Shown: positions 1-4,578, counted from the first letter of the stretch. The stretch is 5,471 nt of DNA from Bacillota bacterium (GCA_023451115.1 JAEXFV010000093.1:1-5471), one strand, 5' to 3'. Notes: generated by a model not told the origin, from the sequence alone. A program made the numbers and translations.

Positions 1-2
1 AA

Positions 3-191
3 GCAGAGGGTACGCAAATGCTGGCCACCTATCTTGTAACGTATGGCATCAGCCGGTTTTTCCTGGAATTTTGCCGGGGCGACAGCTATCGTGGGTTCAT
101 CGGAATGCTTTCCCTCTCCCAGATCATTTCTCTGGTATCCATCCTCTGGGGCGGTATGCTCTTTCTGCGTCCAATTATCAGGAGAGAGTAA
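3..191 (+). CDS. lgt: Prolipoprotein diacylglyceryl transferase, C-terminal fragment (5' end outside window)
   Basis: This is the last 62 codons of an open frame that enters from the left edge and stops at TAA 189-191. Seen: a block reading YLVTYGISRFFLEFCRGD, then MLSLSQIISLV and a hydrophobic stretch, ending in a basic tail (RPIIRRE). The pattern G-x-x-R-F-x-x-E-F-x-R-x-D, then L-S-x-x-Q and a final membrane helix, is the classical C-terminal end of Lgt. Lgt is the membrane enzyme that moves diacylglycerol from phosphatidylglycerol to the lipobox cysteine of prelipoproteins. Two membrane segments fit the last two helices of the family. The start, the N-terminal active-site region and the promoter lie outside the window, so completeness cannot be judged. 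The gene is followed by 62 bases before the arsR promoter, so it is probably a separate transcription unit. The family call is confident, but whether this is the main chromosomal copy is unknown. Confidence 0.85.
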   Translation, partial: AEGTQMLATYLVTYGISRFFLEFCRGDSYRGFIGMLSLSQIISLVSILWGGMLFLRPIIRRE

Positions 192-253
192 GGAAACAGC
201 GTTGCATGTATCATACCCCCCAGCGGCCTGGCAAACGCTCTTTGGGAAAGCGG

Positions 254-282
254 TTGACACAAAGAGGCGAAGTGCATATACT
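254..282 (+). promoter_or_regulatory. Sigma-A-type promoter of arsR
   Basis: TTGACA at 254-259 and TATACT at 277-282 are separated by exactly 17 bases, a near-consensus vegetative promoter. The predicted transcription start (about 288-290) falls at the edge of the inverted repeat at 289-304. A bound repressor would therefore cover the start point. The leader to the TTG start codon of arsR would be about 30 bases. Confidence 0.85.
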
Positions 283-288
283 AAATAT

Positions 289-304
289 ATCAAAAATAAT
301 TGAT
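289..304 (+). promoter_or_regulatory. ArsR operator 1 (ATCAA-N6-TTGAT)
   Basis: A perfect inverted repeat, ATCAA (289-293) and TTGAT (300-304), is separated by six A/T bases and sits 7-22 bases downstream of the -10 box. ATCAA/TTGAT arms are the usual core of ArsR/SmtB-family operators. The 20 bases starting at 289 match 16 of 20 bases starting at 670, the core of the second palindrome upstream of the permease. This supports the view that one regulator reads both. Binding by the adjacent ArsR is inferred. Confidence 0.75.
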
Positions 305-318
305 TTGAGGGATAACCG

Positions 319-609
319 TTGGAGTGTGTCCATAAAAAGCATGCCAGAATATTCAAAGCCTTGTGTGATCCAAAGCGGCTGGCCATTTTGGAGCTGCTGC
401 GCTGTGGGGAAACATGCGCTTGTGTGCTGATGGACCGGCTGGGGATGGGGCAGTCCGCTGTTTCGTATCACATGAAAATTTTGTGTGAATCCGGGATTGT
501 AGTCAGCCGCCAGGAGGGGAAATGGACCCACTACCGCCTGAGCGACACAGGAGGCAAAGCGGCGGCCCAATTGCTGCTAAGCCTGACAACGCCTCATTTA
601 GGACAATAA
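319..609 (+). CDS. arsR: ArsR/SmtB-family metalloid-responsive repressor
   Basis: A 96-residue winged helix-turn-helix protein. The start is TTG at 319, preceded by GAGGG (307-311) with a 7-base gap. No in-frame ATG lies before the conserved core. The family signature begins at about residue 11 (IFKALCDPKRLAILELL), the recognition helix is MGQSAVSYHMKIL at 43-55, and the wing is GKWTHYRLS at 67-75. The As(III)-sensing region of E. coli-type ArsR (C-x-C-x-x-C in helix 3) appears here as C33-x-C35, with Met at the third position. Other cysteines are C3, C16, C29 and C56. The gene would repress itself through operator 1 and the permease operon through operator 2, and release DNA when trivalent arsenic or antimony binds. 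It is followed by an intrinsic terminator, so the downstream genes may be only partly co-transcribed. The family is certain. The inducer is inferred from the neighbours and the CxC motif. Confidence 0.93.
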   Translation: MECVHKKHARIFKALCDPKRLAILELLRCGETCACVLMDRLGMGQSAVSYHMKILCESGIVVSRQEGKWTHYRLSDTGGKAAAQLLLSLTTPHLGQ

Positions 610-632
610 AAGCGGGAGCGCGTAACGCTGTG

Positions 633-657
633 GCCGCCCTGAAAAGGGGGCTTTTTT
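633..657 (+). terminator. Intrinsic terminator after arsR
   Basis: GCC (633-635), a bulged G, and CCCT (637-640) pair across a GAAA loop with AGGG and GGC (645-651), and six T follow directly (652-657). It lies 24 bases after the arsR stop and 11 bases before the second operator. It should cut the arsR transcript and leave the permease operon dependent on readthrough or on its own promoter. Confidence 0.75.
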
Positions 658-667
658 CTGGGGAAAT

Positions 668-687
668 AAATCAAAATATTTTGATTT
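668..687 (+). promoter_or_regulatory. ArsR operator 2, perfect 20-bp palindrome before the permease
   Basis: The 20 bases from AAATCAAAAT to its exact reverse complement ATTTTGATTT form a perfect palindrome with no spacer. The core matches operator 1. A weak promoter could overlap it: TTTTCT at 654-659, a 17-base spacer and TATTTT at 677-682. In that case repressor binding would block RNA polymerase. Without that promoter the site would act as a roadblock on transcripts that pass the arsR terminator. The promoter is weak by eye and is not claimed separately. Confidence 0.8.
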
Positions 688-711
688 GATTAAGAGAGAA
701 GGTGGTTGCAA

Positions 712-1719
712 ATGTTACAATCCATAGGTTCCTTTCTCCAACGCCAGGTCCTGGGTATGGAGTGGCTCAACCAGCTCATAGGGGGGCTGTTAAGGGCGCT
801 GGGACTGGACCCCGCCACCCGGTGGGGCGGGAGCATTCAGTTTTTTCTATACGACGTGATAAAAATAACCGTGCTGCTGTGTTTGCTGATTTTTGTGATT
901 TCGTATATACAAAGCTATTTCCCTCCTGAGCGCAGCAAAAAAATCCTTGGCCGGTTTCATGGGGTGGGCGCAAACTTGGTTTCCGCCCTGTTGGGGACGG
1001 TGACGCCTTTTTGCTCCTGCTCCTCTATCCCCCTCTTTATGGGTTTTACCAGCGCAGGGCTGCCCATTGGCGTAACCTTTTCCTTCCTGATTTCATCCCC
1101 TATGGTGGACCTGGGGAGCTTGATGCTGCTGATGAGCGTTTTTGGCGCCAAAGTGGCCATCCTCTATGTTGCGGTTGGTTTGGTAATTGCCGTAGTTGGC
1201 GGTACGGTGATTGAAAAACTGCATATGGAATCTTACGTCGAATCGTTTGTCCGCAATGCGGCCGGTGTGGACATGGAACTCCCCACGTTGACAAAACGGG
1301 AGCGGTTGCAATATGCAAAAGATCAAATGGCGGCTACCTTTCGAAAGGTATTCCCGTATATTTTAGTGGGCGTAGGGATTGGCGCGGTGATTCACAACTG
1401 GCTTCCCAAAGCCTGGATTGAAACGGTGCTGGGCAGCAACAATCCCTTTGGCGTGATCATAGCCACTTTGGTGGGCGTGCCCATGTATGCGGATATTTTC
1501 GGAACAATCCCCGTTGCGGAAGCGCTGCTTTACAAGGGAGCGCAGCTTGGCACCATCCTGTCGTTTATGATGGCGGTCACCACATTGAGCCTGCCCTCCA
1601 TGATCCTGCTTCGTAAGGCAGTGAAACCCAGGCTCTTGGCTTTGTTTATCGGCATCTGCACGGTAGGGATTATCCTTGTGGGTTATTTGTTCAATTTATT
1701 TCAATTTTCACTGATATAA
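712..1719 (+). CDS. ArsP/UPF0718-type permease (PF03773-like), putative trivalent arsenical exporter
   Basis: A 335-residue integral membrane protein. ATG at 712 is preferred over an in-frame TTG at 706, because AAGG at 699-702 is 9 bases from the ATG and only 3 from the TTG. About eight hydrophobic segments are visible, roughly at residues 44-66, 87-112, 119-143, 147-168, 213-233, 247-266, 280-300 and 311-330. A charged cytoplasmic-looking loop lies between the fourth and fifth. The family hallmark TPFCSCSSIPLF (98-109, with C101-S-C103) is followed by SFLISSPMVD, and a second-half motif GVPMYADIFGTIPV fits an internal two-fold repeat. Characterised ArsP proteins export trivalent organoarsenicals such as methylarsenite. 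Other family members have no known substrate. Its place between arsR and arsC, and the absence of arsB/acr3 from the window, suggest that it is the exporter here. Whether it moves inorganic arsenite or methylated arsenic cannot be read from the sequence. Confidence 0.85.
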   Translation: MLQSIGSFLQRQVLGMEWLNQLIGGLLRALGLDPATRWGGSIQFFLYDVIKITVLLCLLIFVISYIQSYFPPERSKKILGRFHGVGANLVSALLGTVTPFCSCSSIPLFMGFTSAGLPIGVTFSFLISSPMVDLGSLMLLMSVFGAKVAILYVAVGLVIAVVGGTVIEKLHMESYVESFVRNAAGVDMELPTLTKRERLQYAKDQMAATFRKVFPYILVGVGIGAVIHNWLPKAWIETVLGSNNPFGVIIATLVGVPMYADIFGTIPVAEALLYKGAQLGTILSFMMAVTTLSLPSMILLRKAVKPRLLALFIGICTVGIILVGYLFNLFQFSLI

Positions 1720-1745
1720 ATGAAACTGGTAGGAGGTTTTTTACG

Positions 1746-2090
1746 ATGGGACTGTTTCATAAAAAGAAAGAGGAAGCAAAACCCTGTTGCTGCTGCAAAA
1801 ACAGCAACGCCCAGGCGGTGGAGCCGGAAAAGGCGGCAAACGGTGGGATGGACATTAAGGTACTGGGCTCTGGCTGCGCCAAATGCAACGAGCTGGAGGC
1901 GGCGGTTTGCGCCGCCCTTACGGAGCTGGGGATGGACCCTACTGTCGATCATGTAACGGATTTTACGAAGATTGCCGCTTACGGCGTCATGTCAACGCCG
2001 GCCCTGGTAGTGGACGGGACGGTGGTGTCCTATGGTAAAGTGCTGAAAAAAGAGGAAGCAAAGCGTCTCATCCAGCAAATCCGGGGGTAA
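1746..2090 (+). CDS. Small thioredoxin-fold redox-active disulfide protein (Thioredoxin_3 / TM0996-like) with Cys-rich N-terminus
   Basis: A 114-residue protein with an AGGAGG (1731-1736) 9 bases before ATG. Residues 1-34 are a basic, likely disordered tail with four consecutive cysteines (C14-C17). The thioredoxin-like domain runs from about 35 to 114 (MDIKVLGSGCAKCNELE...), with a CxxC active site at C44-A-K-C47, an extra C55, and the conserved cis-proline at T84-P85 in STPALVVDG. This is the short redox-active disulfide protein family often found beside permease and arsenic genes. Likely roles are electron donor to the downstream ArsC or carrier of trivalent metalloid to the permease. Both are inference. 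The start codon lies 26 bases after the permease stop, and arsC begins 3 bases after its own stop, so the three genes are very probably one operon. The family call is firm. Physiological role is unproven. Confidence 0.88.
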   Translation: MGLFHKKKEEAKPCCCCKNSNAQAVEPEKAANGGMDIKVLGSGCAKCNELEAAVCAALTELGMDPTVDHVTDFTKIAAYGVMSTPALVVDGTVVSYGKVLKKEEAKRLIQQIRG

Positions 2091-2093
2091 GGT

Positions 2094-2507
2094 ATGGGCA
2101 CAAAACCCAAAGTTGCGTTTGTGTGCGTACACAACGCCTGCCGCAGCCAGATTGCAGAGGCCCTTGGCAGGCATCTGGCCGGGGATGTGTTCGAAAGCTA
2201 TTCAGCCGGAACCCAGGTGAGTCCCCAAATCAATCAGGATGCGGTGCGGCTGATGAAGCGGATTTACGGAATTGATATGGAAAAACAACAGTACAGCAAG
2301 CTGCTTTCCCATATCCCGCCTGTGGATATTGTGATTACCATGGGATGCAATGTGAGCTGCCCTGCCCTCCCCTGTAAGCGCCGGGAGGACTGGGGCTTGG
2401 AAGACCCTACCGGGAAAGGGGACGAAGCGTTTGCAGAAGCCATCGGGATCATAGAAAAGCGGATCTTGCAGCTGAAACAATCTCTTTCCACGCCCCCCTG
2501 GGTTTAG
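2094..2507 (+). CDS. arsC: Arsenate reductase, low-molecular-weight protein tyrosine phosphatase type
   Basis: A 137-residue cytosolic enzyme that would reduce arsenate to arsenite. The phosphatase P-loop is at the N-terminus: C11-V-H-N-A-C-R17-S18 (CX5R[S]), where C11 is the attacking nucleophile. The expected redox cysteines follow in TMGCNVSCPALPC, at C85, C89 and C94, and the family segment WGLEDPTGKGDEAF is at 100-113. In the Staphylococcus aureus enzyme the resolving pair is spaced C-x6-C. Here it is C85-x3-C89, with C94 as a further candidate, so the relay loop is shorter. This layout fits thioredoxin-coupled ArsC and suits the thioredoxin-like gene 3 bases upstream. ATG 2094 follows a GGGGG/AAGG purine run that overlaps the end of that gene, suggesting translational coupling. 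The stop codon lies in the loop of a 7-bp hairpin. Length agrees with the family's usual 130-140 residues. Confidence 0.93.
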   Translation: MGTKPKVAFVCVHNACRSQIAEALGRHLAGDVFESYSAGTQVSPQINQDAVRLMKRIYGIDMEKQQYSKLLSHIPPVDIVITMGCNVSCPALPCKRREDWGLEDPTGKGDEAFAEAIGIIEKRILQLKQSLSTPPWV

Positions 2508-2513
2508 GGGCGT
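2490..2513 (+). other. 7-bp hairpin over the arsC stop codon
   Basis: ACGCCCC (2490-2496) pairs perfectly with GGGGCGT (2507-2513) around a 10-base loop that contains most of the TAG stop. No T-run follows, so it is not a standard terminator. It could slow 3' decay of the ars mRNA, or it may be chance. The arsC transcript has a much better stop at 2617-2643. Confidence 0.4.
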
Positions 2514-2517
2514 TGAT

Positions 2518-2670
2518 ATGACGCAATGGGAAAGCTTGCGCCTTGGCCACCTTATGGGCGGGGGAATTGGCGCCAAATTCGGCCGCAAAGGGTTCCAGCC
2601 GCAACCGCACGGCCAGGAGGGACGCAATTTCGTCCCTCTTTTTCTTGCCATTGCGGGAGAATACATGTAA
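2518..2670 (+). other. Possible 50-codon small ORF in the arsC-guaA gap (doubtful)
   Basis: An open frame starts at ATG 2518, ten bases after arsC, and stops at TAA 2668-2670. AGGGG at 2506-2510 lies 7 bases before the ATG, so a ribosome binding site is present. The peptide begins MTQWESLRLGHLMGGGIG, is rich in Gly, Arg and Gln, and matches no family I recognise. Its frame runs straight through the perfect terminator at 2617-2643, so most transcripts should stop before the last codons. The coding case is weak. The 2508-2717 stretch otherwise holds only this terminator, the promoter after it, and a near-palindrome around GGCGCC (about 2566-2582). Confidence 0.15.
2617..2643 (+). terminator. 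Strong intrinsic terminator ending the ars transcript
   Basis: GAGGGACG (2617-2624) pairs perfectly with CGTCCCTC (2631-2638) around a CAATTT loop, followed by five T (2639-2643). It lies 110 bases after the arsC stop and immediately before the guaA promoter, so it marks the operon boundary. I see no purine or ppGpp aptamer upstream that would make it a riboswitch terminator. Confidence 0.88.
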
Positions 2671-2673
2671 AAT
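2645..2673 (+). promoter_or_regulatory. Promoter of the guaA-type gene
   Basis: TTGCCA at 2645-2650 and TAAAAT at 2668-2673 are 17 bases apart, each one base from consensus. The -35 box begins one base after the T-run of the preceding terminator. The predicted start at about 2680 gives a leader of roughly 38 bases containing the AGGGAGG ribosome binding site. Confidence 0.65.
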
Positions 2674-2717
2674 TTGAAGGAGCTAGTGACGGAATAAAAC
2701 AGGGAGGAAACAAAACG

Positions 2718-3698
2718 ATGGCACAGAACAAGCGCCCGAAAACCATGGAGCGCATCACGACGCCAGCGCTGGCAGAGGCGTTTATTGCAGAACAGATTGC
2801 AGCGTTGCGGGAACAGATTGGGGACAAAAAGGTTTTACTGGCGCTGTCCGGCGGAGTGGATTCCTCCGTCGTAGCGGCGTTGTTGATTAAAGCAGTGGGC
2901 AAGCAGCTTACCTGCGTGCATGTAAACCATGGATTGCTGCGCAAAGGGGAACCTGAGCAGGTGGTGAAGGTGTTCCGGGATGAGCTGGACGCAAACCTGG
3001 TTTACGTAGACGCGATCGACCGCTTCCTGGACAAGCTGGCGGGCGTGGCTGACCCGGAAACCAAGCGCAAGATCATTGGCGCGGAGTTCATCCGGGTGTT
3101 TGAGGAGGAGGCCCGCAAGCTGGAGGGAATTCAATTCCTGGCACAGGGCACGATTTATCCGGACATCTTGGAGAGCGGCCCGGTAAAAGCGCACCACAAC
3201 GTAGGTGGCCTGCCGGAGGATTTGCAGTTTGCCTTGGTGGAACCGCTGAAATTCCTTTTTAAGGATGAAGTGCGTGTGGTTGGCAAGGCCCTTGGCCTGC
3301 CGGATGTTATGGTGTTCCGCCAGCCCTTCCCCGGCCCTGGCCTGGGTGTGCGCTGCCTGGGCGCCATTACCAGAGATCGGCTGGAAGCCCTGCGGGAATC
3401 CGATGCGATCCTCCGGGAGGAGTTTGCCAAAAACGGCTTGGAGGGAAAGGTTTGGCAGTATTTCACCGTCGTTCCCGATTTTAAATCCACCGGCGTGCGG
3501 GATGACAGGCGCACCTTTGACTGGCCGGTGATCATCCGTGCGGTGAATACCGTGGATGCTATGACGGCCACCGTAGAGGACATCCCCTTTGCACTTTTGC
3601 AGCATATCACGGCGCGTATCACCGGGGAGGTTGCAGGCGTGAACCGGGTGCTGTACGACCTTACGCCAAAGCCTACCGGAACGATTGAGTGGGAATAA
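2718..3698 (+). CDS. guaA: GMP synthase ATP-pyrophosphatase plus dimerisation subunit, lacking the glutaminase domain
   Basis: A 326-residue protein. ATG 2718 is chosen because AGGGAGG (2701-2707) lies 10 bases before it. The frame stays open upstream but that part resembles no protein and carries the terminator and promoter. The ATP-pyrophosphatase domain starts at about residue 20, with the P-loop LSGGVDSS (43-50), NHGLLRKGE (70-78), KRKIIGAEFI (116-125), AQGTIYPDILESG (142-154) and HHNVGGLP (159-166). The C-terminal GMP synthase dimerisation domain follows (FRQPFPGPGLGVR at 200-212) and ends in the canonical GTIEWE. Together they adenylate XMP and aminate it to GMP. Bacterial GuaA is normally about 510-525 residues with a class I amidotransferase domain of about 200 residues at the N-terminus, which is wholly absent here. 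The enzyme must use free ammonia or a separate glutaminase, as in archaea. Some conserved positions differ from memory of the E. coli form (VNHGLLR for VDNGLLR; VRDDRR for VMGDGR). It sits at a known type of integration target. Confidence 0.9.
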   Translation: MAQNKRPKTMERITTPALAEAFIAEQIAALREQIGDKKVLLALSGGVDSSVVAALLIKAVGKQLTCVHVNHGLLRKGEPEQVVKVFRDELDANLVYVDAIDRFLDKLAGVADPETKRKIIGAEFIRVFEEEARKLEGIQFLAQGTIYPDILESGPVKAHHNVGGLPEDLQFALVEPLKFLFKDEVRVVGKALGLPDVMVFRQPFPGPGLGVRCLGAITRDRLEALRESDAILREEFAKNGLEGKVWQYFTVVPDFKSTGVRDDRRTFDWPVIIRAVNTVDAMTATVEDIPFALLQHITARITGEVAGVNRVLYDLTPKPTGTIEWE

Positions 3699-3708
3699 TT
3701 TGAAAAAA

Positions 3709-3740
3709 CCGAAAAACCCAGTGTTTACAAGGCTTTTCGG
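3709..3740 (-). repeat. 32-bp inverted repeat: minus-strand terminator or attachment-site candidate
   Basis: CCGAAAAACC (3709-3718) and GGCTTTTCGG (3731-3740) are 10-base arms with one mismatch around a 12-base centre. On the minus strand the hairpin is followed by six T (complement of A 3703-3708), so it works as an intrinsic terminator for leftward transcripts and would shield guaA from antisense reading. On the plus strand no T-run follows. Its place 10 bases after the guaA stop, and the arm-spacer-arm shape, also fit a tyrosine-recombinase core site. The sequence does not decide between them. Confidence 0.55.
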
Positions 3741-3866
3741 ACTTTGCCCACTCTCTCTGATAAGGTTTTGATAAGAATGCCATCCAATGCGATTATTCTG
3801 CGTTGCGAGTGGCTTGTGAGTAAAGAATAATTTCAATTACCTCACAAAAATCCCATATTAGCATTT
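3741..3866. other. Gene-free AT-rich spacer between guaA and the terminator
   Basis: No coding frame is supported here. The stretch contains a doubled GATAAG (around 3759 and 3771), ATTATTC (about 3792) with its reverse complement GAATAAT (about 3825), and a weak stem GTGAG...CTCAC (3816-3845). These could be integrase arm-type sites or element-end debris, but none is strong enough to name. Confidence 0.4.
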
Positions 3867-3902
3867 AAGCCCGTACTGATCGGATGTCAGTACGGGCTTT
3901 TT
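3867..3902. terminator. 13-bp-stem intrinsic terminator, probably bidirectional
   Basis: AAGCCCGTACTGA (3867-3879) pairs perfectly with TCAGTACGGGCTT (3887-3899) around a 7-base loop. A run of five T (3898-3902) makes it a classical terminator for rightward transcripts. It also lies 13 bases past the stop of the leftward Xre gene. On that strand only TTAAAT follows, so it may be less efficient for that gene, with the hairpin at 3709-3740 as a backup. Confidence 0.85.
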
Positions 3903-3912
3903 GTCGTTCATT

Positions 3913-4437
3913 TTACTTGATGTCCTCTTTGAATGCCTCTACAAGCATATCGCTGAGTGCTTTGGACGGTACTTTCGCCCAAATCTGAGTGGTGTCCTCT
4001 GCCGGGAATGTATAACGCCAACGGTCATACTGGTCCTTACTGATTTCACCGTTTTTCAGCTTTTCGGCTTGGTCAGCCCATGCAGAAAGCATTTTGAAAA
4101 TGGACTCATCCATTGTGCGCTTGCTGCCATCAAAGACGATATGTACTTCGTCTCCTTGTTTTTCAGCTCTGACACCATAAATGTCCTCGACAGCAAAAAG
4201 CGTATGGATAAAGCCAAGATTGCTGTCAATGTCGGGGATGTGCAAAGCCAAAGGAGAAACCTCCAGAACATTGGCAAGAGCGTTCACCAAATCTTCCTTG
4301 GGCGTTCTGGAGCCGGACTCATACTGAGCCATACGAATATCAGCGGTCTTTTGGGGAAATCCCACAGCTTGACCGAGCCACTTCTGCGTCATACCACGCA
4401 GATTGCGAATAAAACGGATTCTTTCACCGATTGCCAT
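3913..4437 (-). CDS. Xre-family helix-turn-helix repressor of the integrative element
   Basis: A 174-residue regulator read leftwards. The start is the ATG at 4437-4435 (MAIGERIRFIRN...), with GGGAG (4450-4446) 8 bases before it. An ATG ten codons earlier (4467-4465) is rejected because it lies only one base past the -10 box, ahead of the likely transcription start. Residues about 6-60 form a Cro/C1-type HTH (IRNLRGMTQKWLGQAVGF...IRMAQYESGSRTPKEDLVNALANVLEVS). The remaining C-terminal part of about 110 residues includes GDEVHIVFDG and an acidic-basic helical stretch and has no domain I recognise. It shows no LexA-like peptidase motif. Transcribed divergently from the xis-int operon, it is the likely repressor of that operon and of itself. 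The TAAAC/GTTTA sites in the shared control region are its probable targets. How repression is relieved is unknown. Confidence 0.85.
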   Translation of the reverse strand: MAIGERIRFIRNLRGMTQKWLGQAVGFPQKTADIRMAQYESGSRTPKEDLVNALANVLEVSPLALHIPDIDSNLGFIHTLFAVEDIYGVRAEKQGDEVHIVFDGSKRTMDESIFKMLSAWADQAEKLKNGEISKDQYDRWRYTFPAEDTTQIWAKVPSKALSDMLVEAFKEDIK

Positions 4438-4468
4438 AGTTTTCGCTCCCTTTCGGATTGTTGCCATT

Positions 4469-4498
4469 AGTATAACATAAATGTTTATCGTCTGTCAA
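4469..4498 (-). promoter_or_regulatory. Promoter of the Xre repressor gene
   Basis: Read on the minus strand: TTGACA (4498-4493), an 18-base spacer, then TATACT (4474-4469), with TGT just before it giving an extended -10 (TGnTATACT). Transcription should start near 4462, leaving a leader of about 25 bases that contains GGGAG. A GTTTA half-site (4483-4487) lies inside the spacer, which allows autorepression. Confidence 0.82.
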
Positions 4499-4503
4499 GA
4501 TAG

Positions 4504-4523
4504 CTTAAACAAATATATTTAAT
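4504..4523. promoter_or_regulatory. Degenerate second copy of the Xre operator
   Basis: CTTAAAC (4504-4510), six bases AAATAT, then ATTTAAT (4517-4523). The left arm and 5 of 6 spacer bases match the perfect operator at 4579-4602, while the right arm matches 5 of 7. It lies between the two divergent promoters. Its use as a weaker repressor site is inferred. Confidence 0.45.
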
Positions 4524-4540
4524 ATTTTCTCCAAAGCCTC

Positions 4541-4569
4541 TTGACATAACGGAATTTGTTTAGTATAAT
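4541..4569 (+). promoter_or_regulatory. Consensus promoter of the xis-int operon
   Basis: TTGACA (4541-4546), exactly 17 bases, and TATAAT (4564-4569) form a perfect sigma-A consensus. Such a strong promoter in front of an integrase needs tight repression. A GTTTAG half-site abuts the -10 box (4558-4563) and the perfect inverted repeat starts 9 bases after it. Expected start is about 4576, giving an untranslated leader of about 154 bases. Confidence 0.9.
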
Positions 4570-4578
4570 GATGCCGTA

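Noticed and set aside
198..239. Long hairpin after lgt (AGCGTTGC at 198-205 with GCAAACGCT at 231-239, plus inner CCAG/CTGG) as an lgt terminator
   Set aside because: The stem has a bulge and a large loop, and it is followed by CTTTGGG rather than a T-run. It could be a weak stop but is not supported well enough to list.
211..570. 119-codon minus-strand open frame opposite arsR
   Set aside because: It lies almost wholly opposite the conserved arsR coding sequence, shows no recognisable domain, and has no promoter of its own visible. It is a shadow of the real gene.
2514..2643. Purine, ppGpp or T-box riboswitch before the GMP synthase gene
   Set aside because: The terminator is preceded by no recognisable aptamer core or T-box sequence, and a good promoter lies after the terminator, so it is best read as the end of the ars operon.
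2526..2717. N-terminal extension of the GMP synthase frame up to ATG 2526
   Set aside because: The extension would cross the terminator and promoter, resembles no amidotransferase domain, and the ribosome binding site sits before ATG 2718.
2835..3836. 333-codon minus-strand frame antisense to the GMP synthase gene
   Set aside because: It mirrors a clear, fully conserved coding sequence. Long antisense frames are common in GC-rich genes with strong codon bias, and no domain is visible in this one.
4438..4467. Earlier ATG (4465-4467) for the Xre repressor
   Set aside because: It is only one base downstream of the -10 box, ahead of the expected transcription start, and lacks a ribosome binding site. 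The ATG at 4435-4437 has GGGAG 8 bases away.
3901..4470. 189-codon plus-strand frame opposite the Xre gene
   Set aside because: The minus-strand reading has an HTH domain, a promoter and a ribosome binding site. The plus reading has no recognisable domain and begins just after a strong terminator.
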